DNA of 64,000 bases, from the NCBI RefSeq assembly GCF_900324465.2, contig NC_046629.1:16643078-16707077 (forward strand), written 5' to 3'. Shown piece after piece: positions 43,056-53,768 of the stretch. Each line of letters begins with the position of its first letter. The stretch's first letter is position 1. A program made the translations under genes and the position numbers. Source of the stretch: Anabas testudineus (taxonomy: Eukaryota; Chordata; Actinopteri; Anabantiformes; Anabantidae). Under the pieces are notes generated by a model, which did not search any database, was not told the DNA's origin, and worked only from the letters and a program-made list of their open reading frames with translations.

Positions 43056-43620
43056 CAGTTGGGCAGTTGAAAGAAACTCTACAAAGATATTGGTTATGCC
43101 TGATTAAACAATGAAATACATATAGATCAGCTGTATGTGTTGTTAAATAGGTAGAGTTAAAGTGTAAGTGCCACCAGCAGCAATTTTACTTTCCAATGCA
43201 GCTACTTGTTAAAACTTTTTTAGGGCTCCATCTGTGAATTTCTCTCCATTCTCATATACCAGTATGATACCAGACAATAAAACAAAGCAGAAAGTGTTTT
43301 TCATGCAGCAATAAGGTATAAAATGAGATAGTAGCCCAAAGGTTAACTGAAATGAGTGACTTCTAAAGCCTGATAGAACATAAGAGTGAGGTATCCTGCA
43401 ATTCCTGCAAGTCTTTCTTTAACACAGATGTCCAGGTGGGCGTGAATACAGCTTTTTGACCTGGTATGGCCTTCTCTTCTTTGCCGTTTTTACTGACACA
43501 TTCCATCTGGCTGTGGCCAGACTTCATGAGTTTATGGTCAATAATAGAAACAGACACAACCAGCATTCCTTCTCTTCTACAGCTCCATGCTCAAAGCATG
43601 AAAGAGAGGAGGGATAATTA
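43056..43620. repeat. Repeat R, long form
   Basis: Opens with CAGTTGGGCAGTTGAAAGAA and carries the segment starting GATCAGCTGTATGTGTTG that is missing in the short forms at 38291 and 45324. It lies just before the OR promoter of the next block. Confidence 0.8.
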
Positions 43621-43886
43621 ATTAAATTTGTTTGATGATCAGGCACATTAAAGTGCGACAAACATGCAAAAAAATAAGAAATCAGTAAGGGGGCAAACTC
43701 TTTTTCACACCACCGTATATCTATTGGTAAATCTTTGGATGTATAACATGGAAACTATATAAACTATTAGCAACTAGTATTTTAACAGATGTGTTGGAAT
43801 AAGTTATGAATTGTTACATGAAAATGTTAATGTTTCTCTCAGAATTCTCCAGAGTCAAAAAATTGTAATGATGCTGAGAGACAGAC

Positions 43887-43892
43887 ATAAAA
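43887..43892 (+). promoter_or_regulatory. TATA-like box in a small hairpin, OR 44189
   Basis: ATAAAA between GAGAGAC (43876-43882) and GTCTCTC (43893-43899), as in copies 1 and 3. Confidence 0.45.
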
Positions 43893-44001
43893 GTCTCTCA
43901 TCTCCTCCCACTACCTGCAGTTGAGGTGTGTTTTTAGATCTGACAAGGAGAAAAATGAAGAACAGACCTGAAAACAGGGAAGCAGAGTAAAACTACTGCA
44001 G

Positions 44002-44083
44002 GTGTGAGCGTCATCATTATATGAAATGTTTCAGTGTATGTTGATCATTTATAGCACAAACCCTAACATTTTCCTTTTAACAG
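44002..44083 (+). other. Predicted 82-base 5' UTR intron of OR 44189
   Basis: Donor CAG/GTGTGAG, a CTAAC branch-like motif 17-20 bases before the acceptor, and acceptor TTTTAACAG ending at 44083. Confidence 0.5.
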
Positions 44084-44123
44084 GTTCAGTGTGGTCAGTG
44101 AGCAGGGATTTCTTAGCACGGGA

Positions 44124-44183
44124 ATGAAAGTCTGTATAACAAGGAGACCAAACCACTGCATTGTGGGGGCTGTTTGTCAGTGA
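44124..44183 (+). promoter_or_regulatory. 19-codon upstream ORF ending 5 bases before OR start
   Basis: ATG 44124 to TGA 44181-44183; receptor ATG at 44189. Several codons differ from copy 1, yet length and stop position are kept. Confidence 0.5.
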
Positions 44184-44188
44184 GGGGG

Positions 44189-45118
44189 ATGGAAAACGAC
44201 ACTGTGTCTTTTTACTTTAACCTCACTATGTTTGTGAACATTGGACACTACCGCTACCCAGCCTTTATCTTCTGTCTTCTGATCTATAGCTTTATATTGT
44301 CTGCTAATCTTGTCATCATACTGGTGATATCTCGAGAGAAAACACTACATGAACCAATGTATTTGTTTATTGCTTTGTTGTCTTTTAACTCTCTGTATGG
44401 CTCTACTGGTTTCTTCCCCAGATTCCTCATAGACCTTCTGTCTGATACTCATTTGATCTCACGTCCTGCTTGTTTCATTCAGATCTATACTCTTTACACA
44501 TATGCTTCTTATGAAATGACCATTCTTGGCATTATGGCATATGATAGATATGTTGCAATATGTCATCCTTTACACTATCACAGAAAGATGACCTCTAAAA
44601 CTCTTATAAAGTTGGCAACAATGGCAGGGATTTTTCCAGCCTTTCTTATCATATTATGTGTTTCTTTGTCGGCCAGGCTTCCTTTGTGTGGTCATGAGAT
44701 ACAAAAAATATTTTGTGCTAACTGGAATGTTGTAAAATTATCATGTGTCACCACTGTTGTTAATAATATTTATGGTATGCTGACGGCCATAGCTACAGTT
44801 TTCCTTCCCCTTTTTTATGTCTTGTATACCTATACACAAATTGTGCTTATTTGTTGGACAAAATCAGCAGAATTTAAAGGAAAGGTACTGCAAAGGTGTC
44901 TGCCACACTTGCTTTCATTTGTGATTTACTCCCTCGTAGCATTTTGTGATGTTGCTTTAACCCGATATAATCTGGAAGAGACTAATCCATTCGTGGCTGT
45001 GATGTTGTTGTTAGAGATTGCTATCGTTCCCCCAGTCTTGAATCCTCTTGTGTATGGCCTAAAGTTACCTGAAATTAGAAGACACATTTCAAGGATGTTT
45101 TCTTGGTATAAAAAATGA
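44189..45118 (+). CDS. Olfactory receptor, group C, block copy 2
   Basis: A 309-residue odorant receptor, intact, with the same motif positions as the gene at 37156. It differs from the copy at 51209 at only two residues (Ala for Gly in TY[AG]SYEMT; Ile for Leu in LLLE[IL]AIV) but from 37156 at five, so it groups with block copy 3. The stop context TGATCAGTC is shared with copy 3 and not with copy 1. AATAAA lies at 45254. Confidence 0.96.
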   Translation: MENDTVSFYFNLTMFVNIGHYRYPAFIFCLLIYSFILSANLVIILVISREKTLHEPMYLFIALLSFNSLYGSTGFFPRFLIDLLSDTHLISRPACFIQIYTLYTYASYEMTILGIMAYDRYVAICHPLHYHRKMTSKTLIKLATMAGIFPAFLIILCVSLSARLPLCGHEIQKIFCANWNVVKLSCVTTVVNNIYGMLTAIATVFLPLFYVLYTYTQIVLICWTKSAEFKGKVLQRCLPHLLSFVIYSLVAFCDVALTRYNLEETNPFVAVMLLLEIAIVPPVLNPLVYGLKLPEIRRHISRMFSWYKK

Positions 45119-45323
45119 TCAGTCACAACTACACCATGGTATATTGTATAACTATGACTTTATAACCTCAAGCTGTGGGGACATATCAGTGTACAGAAAA
45201 TATGAGTAGTGTGAGTAAAAAAAAAACAAAAAAAAACATGTTTTAAATCTTAAAATAAAATTTCCAGAAATAAGTTGATTATTGAGAGTGGTACATACTT
45301 TTTCACAATAATATTTTTGGTTA

Positions 45324-45475
45324 CAGTTGGGCAGTTGAAAGAAACTCTACAAAGATATTGGTTATGCCTGATTAAATACATAACAATTAAATACATATAG
45401 ATGCAATGCTTTTTACCAAAAAAATGAACGAGTTGATTAATAACTAGAGATCCCCTCCTCATGAAAGAGAGGAGG
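45324..45475. repeat. Repeat R, short form (copy 2)
   Basis: Same internal 465-base loss and same junction as the copy at 38291, which shows that this part of copy 2 shares descent with copy 1. Confidence 0.8.
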
Positions 45476-46425
45476 GATACTGAAATATGCATGCGATTTC
45501 TGATATATGATGAACCGTGACGAGCTTCACTTTCCTGCCACATGTTAAAGTGTTACATGTGCTCTCTTTAACACTTACTGGTTCTTAAAAATCTGAATAA
45601 CTCCTCAAACTCCCTGTGCCTTTTTGCTCCAGTGTTGAGAGTCTCCTGTACCTGCTCCGCATCATCTTGGTGCCACTAGCTCTCCTGCATCATCTGTAGC
45701 ACGTTCTTTCTTCCCTACCTTGTCTGGTTTGTTTGCCTTGTTGCCCTCTATCATCTGTGTCTCGATTGTCGTCCACTTTCTGTTTTCCTCCACCGAAAGG
45801 CCTCTTCATGTAGCACTAAAACATTTGATTCAGATCGCTTGCTAGTGGTAGTGGTTGCTAGTAGTGCCTATTGATGAAATAATAGACAGCGATGGACGTT
45901 GGCCTGGCTTTCTGATGAAACTGTCTAACAAGTAGAAATAATAAAAATAACTAAATAATCAAATGTCTGCCTGCCTACGGCACATTTGCCCGGTAAGATC
46001 TGGACACTGGTAGTCAGACACAATAGCACTTAGGGCCCAGACGGATTTTAAAGCGGGACTTAGAGAACAGATATGCCTACAAATTGAGCTTTCACTGGAG
46101 TTAGCAAACTTTAACTTATAACAATATAGACGAGATGATATAGATGTTTTAAGTATTAGAAAAAGTAAACTGTTGTCTTTACAATGTGTATGATTGTTTT
46201 GTTGTATCTAACTTTTTGTAGTGATGTTTTGGTTCCCATCAATCATGGTAGCAAATGTGGCAATATGGACAGAAGTCTTTTTTTAGTTTTTAAGTTGTTG
46301 TTGTTTAAGTAAATGGAAGTTATTCCCATGTTAAGTCCCATGTTAACGTCACTGACTGTTACTGCCATGAGAGAATAAAACAATTGCTTGCACATGATGC
46401 AAAGGCTGGGCAGACACACAACAGG
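45476..46425. other. Spacer between the two OR genes of block copy 2
   Basis: Near-identical to 38441-39409. No gene seen. Confidence 0.5.
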
Positions 46426-46461
46426 ATGTCATTTTTGTGGTTAACTGTTTTTGATGGATAA
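46426..46461 (+). promoter_or_regulatory. 11-codon upstream ORF overlapping the OR start
   Basis: ATG 46426 to TAA 46459-46461 across the receptor ATG at 46454. Confidence 0.45.
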
Positions 46462-47392
46462 TGTGTCGCAGATCACTATGCTTACTCTGTCAGGGTTGAA
46501 TGGCACAGCAAACTACAGATTCATTCTCTTTGGGCTCACTGTATTGTGTTATTGTGTGATTTTGTTGGTAAATATGACTATTATTGTGGCAGTAATTGTG
46601 GATAAAAGCCTTCATGAGCCCATGTACATCTTCCTCTGTAATCTGTGCATCAACGGACTTTATGGAACAGCTGGATTTTACCCCAAATTCCTAATTGATC
46701 TTTTGTCTCCCATTCAGGTCATTTCTCATGCTGGATGTCTTCTTCAGGGTTTTGTGTTGCACTCTTCAGCTTGTGCTGATTTCTCTCTTCTAGCTCTAAT
46801 GGCCTACGACAGATATGTGGCCATATGTCGCCCTCTGATGTACCACTCTGTTATGACTAAACAAAGAATTTGTGTGTTGGTGTTTGTGGCTTGGCTTCTT
46901 CCTGTTTTTCTCATGTTCCTGAGCACAGTAACTTCAACATCAAGATTATGTGGCTCAAACATACCAAAAATTTACTGTGTCAATTGGGTCGTTAATGCTC
47001 TAACTTGTTCTGACACAATTGCAAAAAATATTATTCCATATTTTAATTATACTTTTTATCTTGGCCATGCTGGTTTTGTTGTTTGGACTTATATATATAT
47101 GATGAAAACATGCCTAAAATCCAAAGAGACTATGGCTAGATTTATGCAGACATGTATTCCACATGTTTTATCTGTGACAGTTTTTACTGTAACTGTACTT
47201 TTGGAATTGTTGTACATGCGATTTGGCTCAAAAGATTTATCGCAGCATGCCCAGAATTTTATAGCAATAGAATTTCTCCTTTTTCCTCCAATTTTTAATC
47301 CACTCATATATGGTTTCAAATTAGCACAGATAAGAAAAAATATTGTCAATTTTATTTATGGGATAAGTGCAGCTTTTAGACTAAAGACATAA
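46454..47392 (+). CDS. Olfactory receptor, group A, block copy 2
   Basis: A 312-residue odorant receptor with all motifs intact, including the TM1 Asn (LLVNM) and NPLIY. It differs from 39438 by one residue and from 53761 by about nine. The Val in VNWVVN is shared with copy 3. The codon before the ATG is TTG here and GTG in copy 1. The polyadenylation signal and 3' flank are nearly the same as in copy 1. Confidence 0.96.
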   Translation: MDNVSQITMLTLSGLNGTANYRFILFGLTVLCYCVILLVNMTIIVAVIVDKSLHEPMYIFLCNLCINGLYGTAGFYPKFLIDLLSPIQVISHAGCLLQGFVLHSSACADFSLLALMAYDRYVAICRPLMYHSVMTKQRICVLVFVAWLLPVFLMFLSTVTSTSRLCGSNIPKIYCVNWVVNALTCSDTIAKNIIPYFNYTFYLGHAGFVVWTYIYMMKTCLKSKETMARFMQTCIPHVLSVTVFTVTVLLELLYMRFGSKDLSQHAQNFIAIEFLLFPPIFNPLIYGFKLAQIRKNIVNFIYGISAAFRLKT

Positions 47393-48756
47393 ATGATCCC
47401 CCACAAAGATACTTTAAGTAATTAGTAAGTATTGTTAATGATTAGACAACTCAAAACTTAAATAACCAGCGCTGAAGTTTTTACAGTACAGAAGAATATT
47501 TTCTTATTTCAACAATAAAAGTACATACATAACTAGCATTTTGTTATACAGTTTTTAAGGATGGAAAGAGAATAAAAAATTCTTCTCACTGTTTTCCTCA
47601 CAAGGGGAAAGAAATTAATAGAGGTTATACTCTCTGCAAAATTGTAATGATCACTAGTCAACATAGTCAGTTCTATTATTTCCAAATTTAAAGACTTAAT
47701 GGAAAGAGCTCATATTATGTAAAATCAACTTTTTGGTCATTTTGGTACATTTATATGACTCTATGGGAGAGTGGGACTGTTTACAAATAACCCCAATAAA
47801 TCTTTATTTGACGCAGACTGCATCCTGTATCAGATGAATTGAGAATTACCCCTGTATCGAAAGCTACACAAAATAGTACTGCATTTTTGTCAGTTTCTCT
47901 CTGTCTATGTCTTGCTCCTGTAAGTCTCCCTGTTCTTCTCTCTTCTTGTTTGAAGGACTTAGAAAAAGGTTGGTCTGGAAGTCTTTATTCTGTGAACTTT
48001 GTGGAACTTGTCATTTTGTCATCAGTTCCAGACCCAGCCTTGTGGTGAACGCCGGTCTGGTAGCTCAGACGCCATTTTCCATCTGTTCAGTCACCTGTAC
48101 ACAGCTCCAGCTCTCTCCTCTCTTGCCAACACGTCAGCTTCTCTACAGCTCCTACTCTTGCACAATCTGCAGCATTGGGAAACCTTTGTGGTCCTGCTTT
48201 GTACTACACTTGGTCTTTGTGCAGACGGCGACCAGTCATCCCCATCTGATGAGGCAGCTCGGAGGGCAATGCTATTCTGGGGCAGCAGTCACGTCACATC
48301 TTCATCACTACTATCTTCTCTTGTTTTAACAAATCTTCTAAAAGTAATACAATTTTGACATAAGCAGTTGACTTTGCTTATACAAGTGCTGGATGTTTCA
48401 GGCTTAAGCTTGTTGAGTTCACAGTTCTCATCTGGATTTCCAAGTTTAGCTTAGTCCTAGCCTGGTATCTAGCAGCTAACTGTGAATCAGATTATCTGAT
48501 GCCATCTGATTCTCACAGGCCTCACTCAGATTTCTGCATTAAACTCATGTACTGTAAATTTAAAATCAAGGGGGCTTGGCCTGCCAGGTTTCCCACTTTG
48601 CTTCAACAGTGTAGTTGATTACTAGATGTTCTGTTTGCATCATGTGATATGTTCTAAATGAATAAGTAAGCAAATGCATAAATAAAGAAATATAGATATT
48701 TATGTTTCTATATTATATTTGTAGTTATCTGTATATTAATCAGTTAAGTCCTGATA
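47393..48756. other. Spacer with the unidentified triplicated segment
   Basis: Duplicate of 40377-41739, with the segment at about 47839-48350. No gene that I can support. Confidence 0.4.
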
Positions 48757-49380
48757 TTGGTGTGCACCTCTTGTGGAGGCCAACTTCAGGTGGAGGATGG
48801 TCATGAACTGTGCTCCTTGGGGTGGGTCACATTAGGGAAGCACTCTCAGTGCTGTATCTTGTATGGTGTACTCCAGTATCCTGCCACTTTCTGTGTGGCA
48901 GGACAGAGGTGGGTTAGGGTTAGGTGGAAGGTTTCCTGTTCAGGAGTGACCTCACACCCTCACGTCTACCTCAGCATAATTTTTTTTCCAACAACCGCTG
49001 CGACAAACATCACTGTGGGTCTTATTAGGGTATGTGTGTCAGCAGTATGTCAGGTTGTAAAATGGTGAGGTCTCTCGCTGCAGGAGATGGAAGCCTGAAA
49101 TGCTAAAATAGAACAGCTTAAGGCGTTGATGCAGGGTCCCCGCCCCTGCAGAGGGCCTGGGATTTGGAAGAAGAGGACGATGATGCCCAGTCTAAGTGCG
49201 CCTCAAATGTCCTGTTTCATGATAAGGAGTTTGTGTTTAGCCTCAGATCAGTGTTACATCTGGGTTCATGCGTCACTGATCCTTCCATTGGCTTCCACGG
49301 TTCACCAGTAGATGTGTATGCGTTCCTTGCAACACTACGCATTGTTTACTGCTACTGGCAGTCATGAAGGAATAAAACGG
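48757..49380 (+). mobile_element. DIRS-like retroelement fossil, copy 2
   Basis: Duplicate of the fragment at 41740. Broken, several breaks, tentative family. Confidence 0.35.
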
Positions 49381-50081
49381 AACTGAAGCTAAGTAGGTAA
49401 CTATGGTTCTGTGAATTCCTGGATCATGCGCTCACTGACAGCTGAGGACAAATCAGCAAATTCTAACTTTTGTGACTAATTCTCACTATTCAAATAAAGA
49501 GGAGACGATTGAGAGTGAATTTGCGGAGAGTGAGAGCGAAATTAGGGCACAGTGTTAAAAGGTGCATTGTAAATGTGCACAACAAGCAAAAGCTCATCAA
49601 TATTGTGTTGATCAGCCACCATCTGTTTGGAAAGGGACACTAACACTCCTGATATCTATGACTTGGATTCAATTCAGATAAATTAAGCTTAAAGTGAACA
49701 TTGCATTACTCCAGTATGTCTTCATGCTGATCAAATGCATTACTGGATTAAACTAAATAATTTGGAAAATATAACTGTATCTACGTTAACCATGCACACA
49801 TACATTCAATACTGTTGAAAATAACTTTACCTGTTGCCATTGAAATAGGTATTTTATTGCCTTCTGAATAGGTTGCAACACTTTGAATACATGTAGGTAA
49901 ACGATGTGTTTGAACAATAAAGAAAAAGTGTAGGAAATAGTACTTATAATATTATTCTACTGGGTGTTTCATTGTCTCAGTGGTGGCGAAGTCATCCAAT
50001 CTTGATCTTCCAATAAATGCTTTCTATTTTCAACGTGACAAAAATAAATAAATAATTTAAAGGACATTTTAACTGCTCTAA

Positions 50082-50640
50082 CAGTTGGGCAGTTGAAAGA
50101 AACTCTACAAAGATATTGGTTATGCCTGATTAAACAATGAAATACATATAGATCAGCTGTATGTGTTGTTAAATAGGTAGAGTTAAAGTGTAAGTGCCAC
50201 CAGCAGCAATTTTAATTTCCAATGCAGCTACTTGTTAAAACATTTTTAGGGCTGTGAATTTCTCTCCATTCTCATATACCAGTATGATACCAGACAATAA
50301 AACAAAGCAGAAAGTGTTTTTTATGCAGCAATAAGGTATAAAATGAGATAGTGGCCCAAACGTTAACTGAAATCAGTGACTTCTAAAGCCTGATAGAACA
50401 TAAGAGTGAGGTATCCTGCAATTCCTGCAAGTCTTTCTTTAACACAGACGTCCAGGTGGGCGTGAATACAGATTTTTGACCTGGTATGGCCTTCTCTTCT
50501 TTGCCGTTTTTACTGACACATTCCATCTGGCTGTGGCCAGACTTCATGAGTTTATGGTCAATAATAGAAACAGACACAACCAGCATTCCTTCTCTTCTAC
50601 AGCTCCATGCTCAAAGCATGAAAGAGAGGAGGGATAATTA
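50082..50640. repeat. Repeat R, long form
   Basis: Equivalent to 43056-43620, with a small loss (a CCATCT unit) near 50253. Confidence 0.8.
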
Positions 50641-50906
50641 ATTAAATTTGTTTGATGATCAGGCACATTAAAGTGCGACAAACATGCAAAAAAATAAGAA
50701 ATCAGTAAGGGGGCAAACTCTTTTTCACACCACCGTATATCTATTGGTAAATCTTTGGATGTATAACATGGAAACTATATAAACTATTAGCAACTAGTAT
50801 TTTAACAGATGTATTGGAATAAGTTATGAATTGTTACATGAGAATGTTAATGTTTCTCTCAGAATTCTCCAGAGTGAAAAAATTGTAATGATGCTGAGAG
50901 ACAGAC

Positions 50907-50912
50907 ATAAAA
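50907..50912 (+). promoter_or_regulatory. TATA-like box in a small hairpin, OR 51209
   Basis: ATAAAA between GAGAGAC and GTCTCTC arms, as in copies 1 and 2. Confidence 0.45.
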
Positions 50913-51021
50913 GTCTCTCATCTCCTCCCACTACCTGCAGTTGAGGTGTGTTTATAGATCTGACAAGGAGCAAAATGAAGAACAGACTTGAAAACAGAGA
51001 AGCAGAGTAAAACTACTGCAG

Positions 51022-51103
51022 GTGTGAGCATCATCATTATATGAAATGTTTCAGTGTATGTTGATCATTTATAGCACAAACCCTAACATTTTCCTTTTAA
51101 CAG
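51022..51103 (+). other. Predicted 82-base 5' UTR intron of OR 51209
   Basis: Donor CAG/GTGTGAG and acceptor TTTTAACAG with a CTAAC motif, nearly identical to copy 2. Confidence 0.5.
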
Positions 51104-51143
51104 GTTCAGTGTGGTCAGTGAGCAGGGATTTCTCAGCACGGCA

Positions 51144-51203
51144 ATGAAAGTCTGTATAACAAGGAGACCAAACCACTGCATTGTGGGGGCTGTTTGTCAT
51201 TGA
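51144..51203 (+). promoter_or_regulatory. 19-codon upstream ORF ending 5 bases before OR start
   Basis: ATG 51144 to TGA 51201-51203; receptor ATG at 51209. The last codon before the stop is His rather than Gln. Confidence 0.5.
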
Positions 51204-51208
51204 GGGGA

Positions 51209-52138
51209 ATGGAAAACGACACTGTGTCTTTTTACTTTAACCTCACTATGTTTGTGAACATTGGACACTATCGCTACCCAGCCTTTATCTTCTGTCTTCT
51301 GATCTATAGCTTTATTTTGTCTGCTAATCTTGTCATCATACTGGTGATATCTCGAGAGAAAACACTACATGAACCAATGTATTTGTTTATTGCTTTGTTG
51401 TCTTTTAACTCTCTGTATGGCTCTACTGGTTTCTTCCCCAGATTCCTCATAGACCTTCTGTCTGATACTCATTTGATCTCACGTCCTGCTTGTTTCATTC
51501 AGATCTATACTCTTTACACGTATGGTTCTTATGAAATGACCATTCTTGGCATTATGGCATATGATAGATATGTTGCAATATGTCATCCTTTACACTATCA
51601 CAGAAAGATGACCTCTAAAACTCTTATAAAGTTGGCAACAATGGCAGGGATTTTTCCAGCCTTTCTTATCATATTATGTGTTTCTTTGTCGGCCAGGCTT
51701 CCTTTGTGTGGTCATGAGATACAAAAAATATTTTGTGCTAACTGGAATGTTGTAAAATTATCATGTGTCACCACCGTTGTTAATAATATTTATGGTATGC
51801 TGACGGCCATAGCTACAGTTTTCCTTCCCCTTTTTTATGTCTTGTATACCTATACACAAATTGTGCTTATTTGTTGGACAAAATCAGCAGAATTTAAAGG
51901 AAAGGTATTGCAAAGGTGTCTGCCACACTTGCTTTCATTTGTGATTTACTCCCTCGTAGCATTTTGTGATGTTGCTTTAACCCGATATAATCTGGAAGAG
52001 ACTAATCCATTCGTGGCTGTGATGTTGTTGTTAGAGCTTGCTATCGTTCCCCCAGTCTTGAATCCTCTTGTGTATGGCCTAAAGTTACCTGAAATTAGAA
52101 GACACATTTCAAGGATGTTTTCTTGGTATAAAAAATGA
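51209..52138 (+). CDS. Olfactory receptor, group C, block copy 3
   Basis: A 309-residue odorant receptor, intact, with NLT glycosylation near residue 11, LHEPMY, MAYDRYVAIC, RCLPHL and NPLVY. The private change TYGSYEMT (Ala in both sisters) sits in TM3, close to where odorants bind. Otherwise almost the same as 44189. AATAAA lies at 52267. Confidence 0.96.
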   Translation: MENDTVSFYFNLTMFVNIGHYRYPAFIFCLLIYSFILSANLVIILVISREKTLHEPMYLFIALLSFNSLYGSTGFFPRFLIDLLSDTHLISRPACFIQIYTLYTYGSYEMTILGIMAYDRYVAICHPLHYHRKMTSKTLIKLATMAGIFPAFLIILCVSLSARLPLCGHEIQKIFCANWNVVKLSCVTTVVNNIYGMLTAIATVFLPLFYVLYTYTQIVLICWTKSAEFKGKVLQRCLPHLLSFVIYSLVAFCDVALTRYNLEETNPFVAVMLLLELAIVPPVLNPLVYGLKLPEIRRHISRMFSWYKK

Positions 52139-52336
52139 TCAGTCACAACTACACCATGGTATATTGTATAACTATGACTTTATAACCTCAAGCTGTGGGG
52201 ACATATCAGTGTACAGAAAATATGAGTAGTGTGAGTAAAAAAAAAAGAACATGTTTTAAATCTTAAAATAAAATTTCCAGAAATAAGTTGATTATTGAGA
52301 GTGGTACATACTTTTTCACAATAATATACTTGGTTA

Positions 52337-52955
52337 CAGTTGGGCAGTTGAAAGAAACTCTACAAAGATATTGGTTATGCCTGATTAAACAATTAAATAC
52401 ATATAGATGCAATGCTTTTTACAAAAAAATTAATGAGTTGATTAATAAAAACTAGAGATCAGCTGTACCTGTTGTTAAATAGTTAAGAATTAGAGTGTAA
52501 GTATCCATTTCTTCTCCCACCAGCAGCAATTTTACTTTCCAATGCAGCTACTTGTTAAAACTTTTTTAGGGCTCCATCTGTGAATTTCTCTCCATTCTCA
52601 TACACCAGTATGATACCAGACAATAAAAACAAAGCAGAAAGTGTTTTTTATGCAGCAATAAGGTATAAAATGAGATAGTAGCCCAAAGGTTAACTGACAT
52701 CAGTGACTTCTAAAGCCTGATAGAACATAAGAGTGAGGTATCCTGCAATTCCTGCAAGTCTTTCTTTAACACAGACGTCCAGGTGGGCGTGAATACAGCT
52801 GGTATGGCCTGCTCTTCTTTGCCGTTTTTACTGTCACATTTCATCTGCCTGTGGCCAGACTTCATGAGTTTATGGTCAATAACAGAAACAGACACAATCA
52901 GCATTCCTGTTCTACTACAGCACCACGCTCAAAGCGTGAAAGAGAGGAGGGATAC
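52337..52955. repeat. Repeat R, long form after OR 51209
   Basis: The only copy after a group C gene that keeps the about 465-base segment (52462-52927). The segment matches 43130-43600 and 50160-50620. Confidence 0.8.
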
Positions 52956-53732
52956 TGAAATATGCATGCGATTTCTGATATCTAATGAACCATGACGAGC
53001 TTCGCTTTCATGCCACGTTACAGTGTTACATGTGCTCTCTTTAACACTTACTGGTCATCTATCATCTGTGTCTCGATTGTCGTCCACATTCGGTTTTCCT
53101 CCACCGAAAGGCCTCTTCATGTAGCACTAAAACATTTGATTCAGATCGCTTGCTAGTGGTAGTGGTTGCTAGTAGTGCCTATTGATGAAATAATAGACAG
53201 CGATGGACGTTGGCCTGGCTTTCTGATGAAACTGCCTAACAAGTAGAAATAATAAAAATAACTAAATAATCAAATGTCTGCCTGCCTACGGCACATTTGC
53301 CCGGTAAGATCTGGACACTGGTAGTCAGACACAATAGCACTTAGGGCCCAGACGGATTTTAAAGCGGGTCTTAGACAACAGATATGCCTACAAATTGAGC
53401 CTTCACGGGAGTTAGCTAGCTTTAACTTATAACAATATAGACGAGATGATATAGACGTAGTATTAGAAAAAGTAAACTGTTGTCTTTACAATGTGTATGA
53501 TTGTTTTGTTGTATCTAACTTTTTGTAGTGATGTTTTGGTTCCCATCAATCATGGTAGCAAATGTGGCAATATGGACAGAAGTCTTTTTTTAGTTTTTAA
53601 GTTGTTGTTGTTTAAGTAAATGGAAGTTATTCCCATGTTAAGTCCCATGTTAACGTCATTGACTGTTACTGCCATGAGAGAATAAAACAATTGCTTACAC
53701 ATGATGCAAAGGCTGGGCAGACACACAACAGG
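52956..53732. other. Spacer between the two OR genes of block copy 3
   Basis: Matches 38441-39409 except for the missing 170 bases after ACACTTACTGGT (53053). No gene seen. Confidence 0.5.
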
Positions 53733-53768
53733 ATGTCATTTTTGTGGTTAACTGTTTTTGATGGATAA
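53733..53768 (+). promoter_or_regulatory. 11-codon upstream ORF overlapping the OR start
   Basis: ATG 53733 to TAA 53766-53768 across the receptor ATG at 53761. Confidence 0.45.

Larger units (their letters stand above)
36738..43751 (+). repeat. 7-kb tandem duplication block, copy 1
   Basis: Starts near the ACTATATAAACTAT stretch and contains, in order, the group C OR promoter, intron and gene (37156), a spacer with repeat R (short form), a spacer at 38.4-39.4 kb, the group A OR (39438), an unidentified segment (40.8-41.3 kb), a DIRS-like fossil (41.74-42.36 kb), and repeat R (long form). Period to copy 2 is about 7014 bases. Spacer sequences outside the listed features are not recognised. 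Confidence 0.92.
43752..50771 (+). repeat. 7-kb tandem duplication block, copy 2 (hybrid)
   Basis: Same order as copy 1. Left of about 45200 its diagnostic bases match copy 3 (intron donor GTGTGAG, stop context TGATCAGTCAC, ACAGAAAATATG). Right of about 45310 they match copy 1 (ATATTTTTGG, the short form of repeat R, one-residue difference in the group A receptor). This marks copy 2 as a recombinant between the outer two. Confidence 0.9.

Noticed and set aside
43363-43566. 67-codon minus-strand frame, copies at 50383 and 52710
   Set aside because: Inside repeat R, length not kept in the third copy, no known domain.
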